A stretch of 6,631 bases of DNA from an uncultured Oscillospiraceae bacterium (GTDB lineage: Bacteria; Bacillota_A; Clostridia; Oscillospirales; Oscillospiraceae): contig CANRMG010000104.1 of the NCBI GenBank assembly GCA_947631675.1, forward strand, positions 1 through 6,631, in the 5' to 3' direction. Positions 4,747 to 6,631 of this stretch are shown here, one piece after another. Under the pieces are notes generated by a model that saw only the letters and a list, made by a program, of their open reading frames with translations, had not been told where the DNA came from and did not search any database. Made by a program: the position numbers and the translations under genes. Position 1 is the stretch's first letter, and each line of letters begins with the position of its first letter.

Positions 4747-6021
4747 ATGAAAAAAGCGCTCGCACTTATCCTGGCCCTTGTTATGTGCCTGAGCCTGTCC
4801 GCCGTGGCCTTCGCCGCCGACGGGGGTTCCGTGTACTGGCTGAACTTCAAGCCCGAATCCGACGAGGTCCTGCAGCAGATCGCTGCTATGTACAAGGACG
4901 AGACCGGCGTCGACGTGAAGGTCGTCACCGCCGCCTCCGGCACCTACAGCCAGACCCTGAACTCCGAGATGGACAAGTCCGATCCCCCCACCCTGTTCGT
5001 CATCGGCAATACCGCAGGTGTCCGGGACTGGCAGGATTACGCTCTTGACCTGACCGGCACCCCCATCGCCGAGGAGCTGAACAACACCGCCGCCAACCTG
5101 TATAGCGCTGACGGCAAGCTGGTCTCCATCCCCTACAGCATGGAGTGCTACGGCATCATCGTCAACCCCGACCTGGTGGAGGCCGCCGGCCACACCATGG
5201 ACGAGATCAAGAATTTTGACGGTCTGAAGGCTGTTGCTGAGGACATCCACGCCCGCGCCGCGGAACTGGGCTTCGACGCCTTCACCTCCAACGACATGGA
5301 CAGCTCCTCCTCCTGGCGCTACACCGGCCACATGGCCAACCTGGAGTACTACTATGAGGAGCAGGACGCCGGCGCCACCTGGACCGAGTGCCCCGCCTCT
5401 CTGACCGGCGCCTACATGGACAACTACAAGGCGCTGTACGACCTGTGCGTGGACAACAGCCTGGTCGCCCGCAACGAGCTGGCCACCGGCGGCCACGACG
5501 CCGAGAACGAGTTCAAGACCGGCCAGGCTGCCTTCTTCGTACAGGGCTCCTGGGAGTGGGCTGCCGTCGCCGAGAGCGTTCCCAACGCCACCATGATCCC
5601 CTACTACTGCGGTGTTGAGGGCGAGGAGAAGGCCGGCCTGAACTGCGGCACCGAGAACTGCTGGGCCATCAACGCCAAGGCCGACGAGGCCGATCAGCAG
5701 GCCACCATGGACTTCATGGTCTGGTGCGTGACCGATCCCGAGGCCTCCGCGATGCTGGTCGACTCCTTCAGCGCCATGCCCTACAAGCAGTGCCCTGCTT
5801 CTACCAACGGCTTCCTGTCCGCTGCTGACGCCTACGCCGCCGACGGCTGCTACTCCATGGACTGGGCTACCAACTTCCAGCCCAACGTGGATGAGTACCG
5901 CGCCACCCTGGTCGCCGCTATGAACCAGTACAACGCCGATCCTTCCGCCGCCAACTGGGAGATGGTCAAGACCGCTTTCGTGGACGGCTGGGCCGCTCAG
6001 TACGCCGCTGTCAACGGCTGA
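4747..6021 (+). CDS. Extracellular carbohydrate-binding protein of a CUT1-type ABC importer
   Basis: A complete 424-residue solute-binding protein that captures a sugar outside the membrane and delivers it to the permease encoded next. It has a clear export signal: MKK, a hydrophobic core (4-19), and an AFA-AD cleavage site after residue 23. The mature part begins with a short strand (SVYWLNFKPE, 28-37) followed by a helix, as in bacterial family 1 binding proteins. It contains the IPYSMECYGIIVNPDLVEAAG segment (128-148) and FKTGQAAFFVQGSWEWAAV (256-274), which matches the F-x-x-G-x-x-A-M/F-x-x-x-G-x-W family signature. There is no lipobox: C14 lies in the hydrophobic core behind LVM. Most Gram-positive homologues are lipoproteins, so this one may be released or held by its partners. 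The mature chain has nine cysteines. T-ending codons such as GCT and GTT are more frequent than in lacI, fitting high expression. ATG is preferred over an in-frame TTG at 4729. Ligand unknown. Confidence 0.92.
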   Translation: MKKALALILALVMCLSLSAVAFAADGGSVYWLNFKPESDEVLQQIAAMYKDETGVDVKVVTAASGTYSQTLNSEMDKSDPPTLFVIGNTAGVRDWQDYALDLTGTPIAEELNNTAANLYSADGKLVSIPYSMECYGIIVNPDLVEAAGHTMDEIKNFDGLKAVAEDIHARAAELGFDAFTSNDMDSSSSWRYTGHMANLEYYYEEQDAGATWTECPASLTGAYMDNYKALYDLCVDNSLVARNELATGGHDAENEFKTGQAAFFVQGSWEWAAVAESVPNATMIPYYCGVEGEEKAGLNCGTENCWAINAKADEADQQATMDFMVWCVTDPEASAMLVDSFSAMPYKQCPASTNGFLSAADAYAADGCYSMDWATNFQPNVDEYRATLVAAMNQYNADPSAANWEMVKTAFVDGWAAQYAAVNG

Positions 6022-6052
6022 GTCATTCCCCGAAAAAATATCACATCTTTTG

Positions 6053-6080
6053 ACGGGGCGGGCGGTATCGCCCGCCCCGT
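6053..6080 (+). terminator. Intercistronic GC hairpin, partial terminator or mRNA stabiliser
   Basis: ACGGGGCGGGCG (6053-6064) pairs perfectly with CGCCCGCCCCGT (6069-6080) around a GTAT loop, a 12-bp stem with only two A-T pairs. It is followed by just TTT and then CCC, so the U-tract is too short for efficient termination. It lies 31 bases after the binding-protein stop and 43 bases before the permease start. Such a fold is expected to stop or block some transcripts and protect the 3' end of the upstream message, giving more binding protein than permease. Confidence 0.75.
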
Positions 6081-6105
6081 TTCCCATATCCGGCATCTGA
6101 TTTAT

Positions 6106-6116
6106 GAGAGAGGGGG
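6106..6116 (+). promoter_or_regulatory. Ribosome binding site deciding the TTG start of the permease
   Basis: The purine run GAGAGAGGGGG ends seven bases before TTG at 6124. The nearby ATG (6104) is in another frame and reads only seven codons, so TTG is the plausible start. Confidence 0.65.
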
Positions 6117-6123
6117 CTATCCC

Positions 6124-6631
6124 TTGAAAAAGAAGTTTTCCGGTGTCAACGCCATCAGCCGTTCCATCCGCCGCTGGTGGTGGCTCTTCTTAGGGCCGGT
6201 GGTGGCCGCGTTCGCCATCGGCTTCGTATGGCCGTTCATCCAAGGCATCTATCTTTCCTTCTGTCAGTTCCGCCTGATCTCCGACGCCCATTTCACCGGC
6301 CTGGGGAACTATATCAAGGCGTTCAGCGACGCCAGCTTCCGCCACGCCTTCTGGTATACGGCCATGTTCGCCCTGGTGAGCCTGGTGCTCATCAACGTGC
6401 TGGCCTTTGCCGTGGCCTATGCCCTGACCCAGGGCATCAAGGGCAGCAATCTGTTCCGGACCGTGTTCTTCATGCCGAACCTGATCGGCGGCATCGTGCT
6501 GGGCTACATCTGGTCCATGATCTTCGACGGCATCCTGTCCCGGTACGGCACCAGCATCCTCATGCAGACGAAATACGGCTTCTGGGGCCTCATCATCCTC
6601 ATGTGCTGGCAGCAGATCGGCTACATGATGA
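6124..6631 (+). CDS. Sugar ABC transporter permease (MalF/UgpA-like), 3'-truncated
   Basis: The first 169 residues of a membrane subunit of a CUT1-type ABC importer, open to the window end. A basic N-terminus (KKKFSG, then RSIRR at 13-17) precedes the first hydrophobic segment (about 20-47). A short extracellular stretch follows with FTGLGNYIKAF (57-67), the common place where MalF/UgpA-type permeases read F-x-G-L-x-N-Y. Further membrane segments lie at about 77-103, 114-135 and 152 onward. FRTVFFMPNLIGG (111-123) followed by YIWSMIFDG (128-136) matches the family pattern fR-x-x-f-f-l-P ahead of the cytoplasmic EAA loop. The EAA loop itself, which docks the ATPase, lies beyond the window. The gene follows the binding protein on the same strand, 102 bases downstream, and a second permease (MalG-like) would be expected next. 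The ATPase is often encoded elsewhere in such bacteria. Confidence 0.9.
   Translation, partial: MKKKFSGVNAISRSIRRWWWLFLGPVVAAFAIGFVWPFIQGIYLSFCQFRLISDAHFTGLGNYIKAFSDASFRHAFWYTAMFALVSLVLINVLAFAVAYALTQGIKGSNLFRTVFFMPNLIGGIVLGYIWSMIFDGILSRYGTSILMQTKYGFWGLIILMCWQQIGYMM

Noticed and set aside
4726..6096. A 456-codon open frame on the minus strand opposite the binding-protein gene
   Set aside because: It is a Gly/Val/His-rich shadow produced by the GC-biased third positions of the sense gene, whose signal peptide and family motifs are clear.
6104..6127. Seven-codon leader-like frame (MREGAIP) ending over the permease TTG
   Set aside because: It has no ribosome binding site of its own, since its codons are the permease site. 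It is probably chance, although translational coupling cannot be excluded.
1..6631. CRISPR array, insertion sequence, tRNA or rRNA genes
   Set aside because: I found no regularly spaced repeats, no transposase, no element ends and no tRNA-like or rRNA-like sequence by reading both strands.

Overview
The window is GC-rich, with strong C/G preference at third codon positions. It has AGGAGG-type ribosome binding sites, frequent GTG/TTG starts, an M56 antirepressor-type peptidase, a LacI regulator and a CUT1-type sugar ABC importer. Together these suggest a high-GC anaerobic gut Firmicute of the class Clostridia (Oscillospiraceae-like, Flavonifractor/Lawsonibacter type). The taxonomic placement is inference; no marker gene is present.

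Layout. (1) Positions 1-1700, + strand: the C-terminal part of an M56 (BlaR1/MecR1-like) membrane metallopeptidase. The HExxH site is inside the window, the N-terminal membrane helices lie upstream of it, and about 400 residues are extracellular with no penicillin-binding sensor motifs. (2) 1712-1741: a good intrinsic terminator that can serve both strands, then a small imperfect dyad (1750-1834) in the convergent gap. (3) 1882-3324, - strand: a complete MATE-family multidrug/cation antiporter. (4) 3325-3673: a 349-bp divergent control region. It holds a promoter, a 5' hairpin and two TTTTGnnCAAAA palindromes on the MATE side, and a TTGACA/TATATT promoter plus a TTACCGGTAA dyad on the lacI side. 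(5) 3674-4690, + strand: a LacI-family repressor. (6) 4747-6021, + strand: an extracytoplasmic sugar-binding protein. (7) 6053-6080: a very stable GC hairpin. (8) 6124-6631, + strand: the start of a MalF/UgpA-like permease, cut by the window end.

How the parts fit. Genes 5, 6 and 8 look like one locally regulated carbohydrate-uptake operon. The LacI protein probably represses its own promoter through the dyad just downstream of the start site, and the binding protein and permease follow on the same strand. The hairpin between binding protein and permease probably sets a high binding-protein to permease ratio, as known for malE-malF. No sugar specificity can be read from the sequence. The MATE pump has its own control elements, and the M56 protein belongs to an upstream signalling unit whose BlaI/MecI-type repressor, if present, is outside the window.

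No wholly new system is visible. The points most worth a second look are the sensor-less M56 protein with an OadB-like GPT motif and a possible internal start, the 28-bp operator dyad, the paired palindromes upstream of the pump, and the binding protein that lacks a lipobox cysteine.
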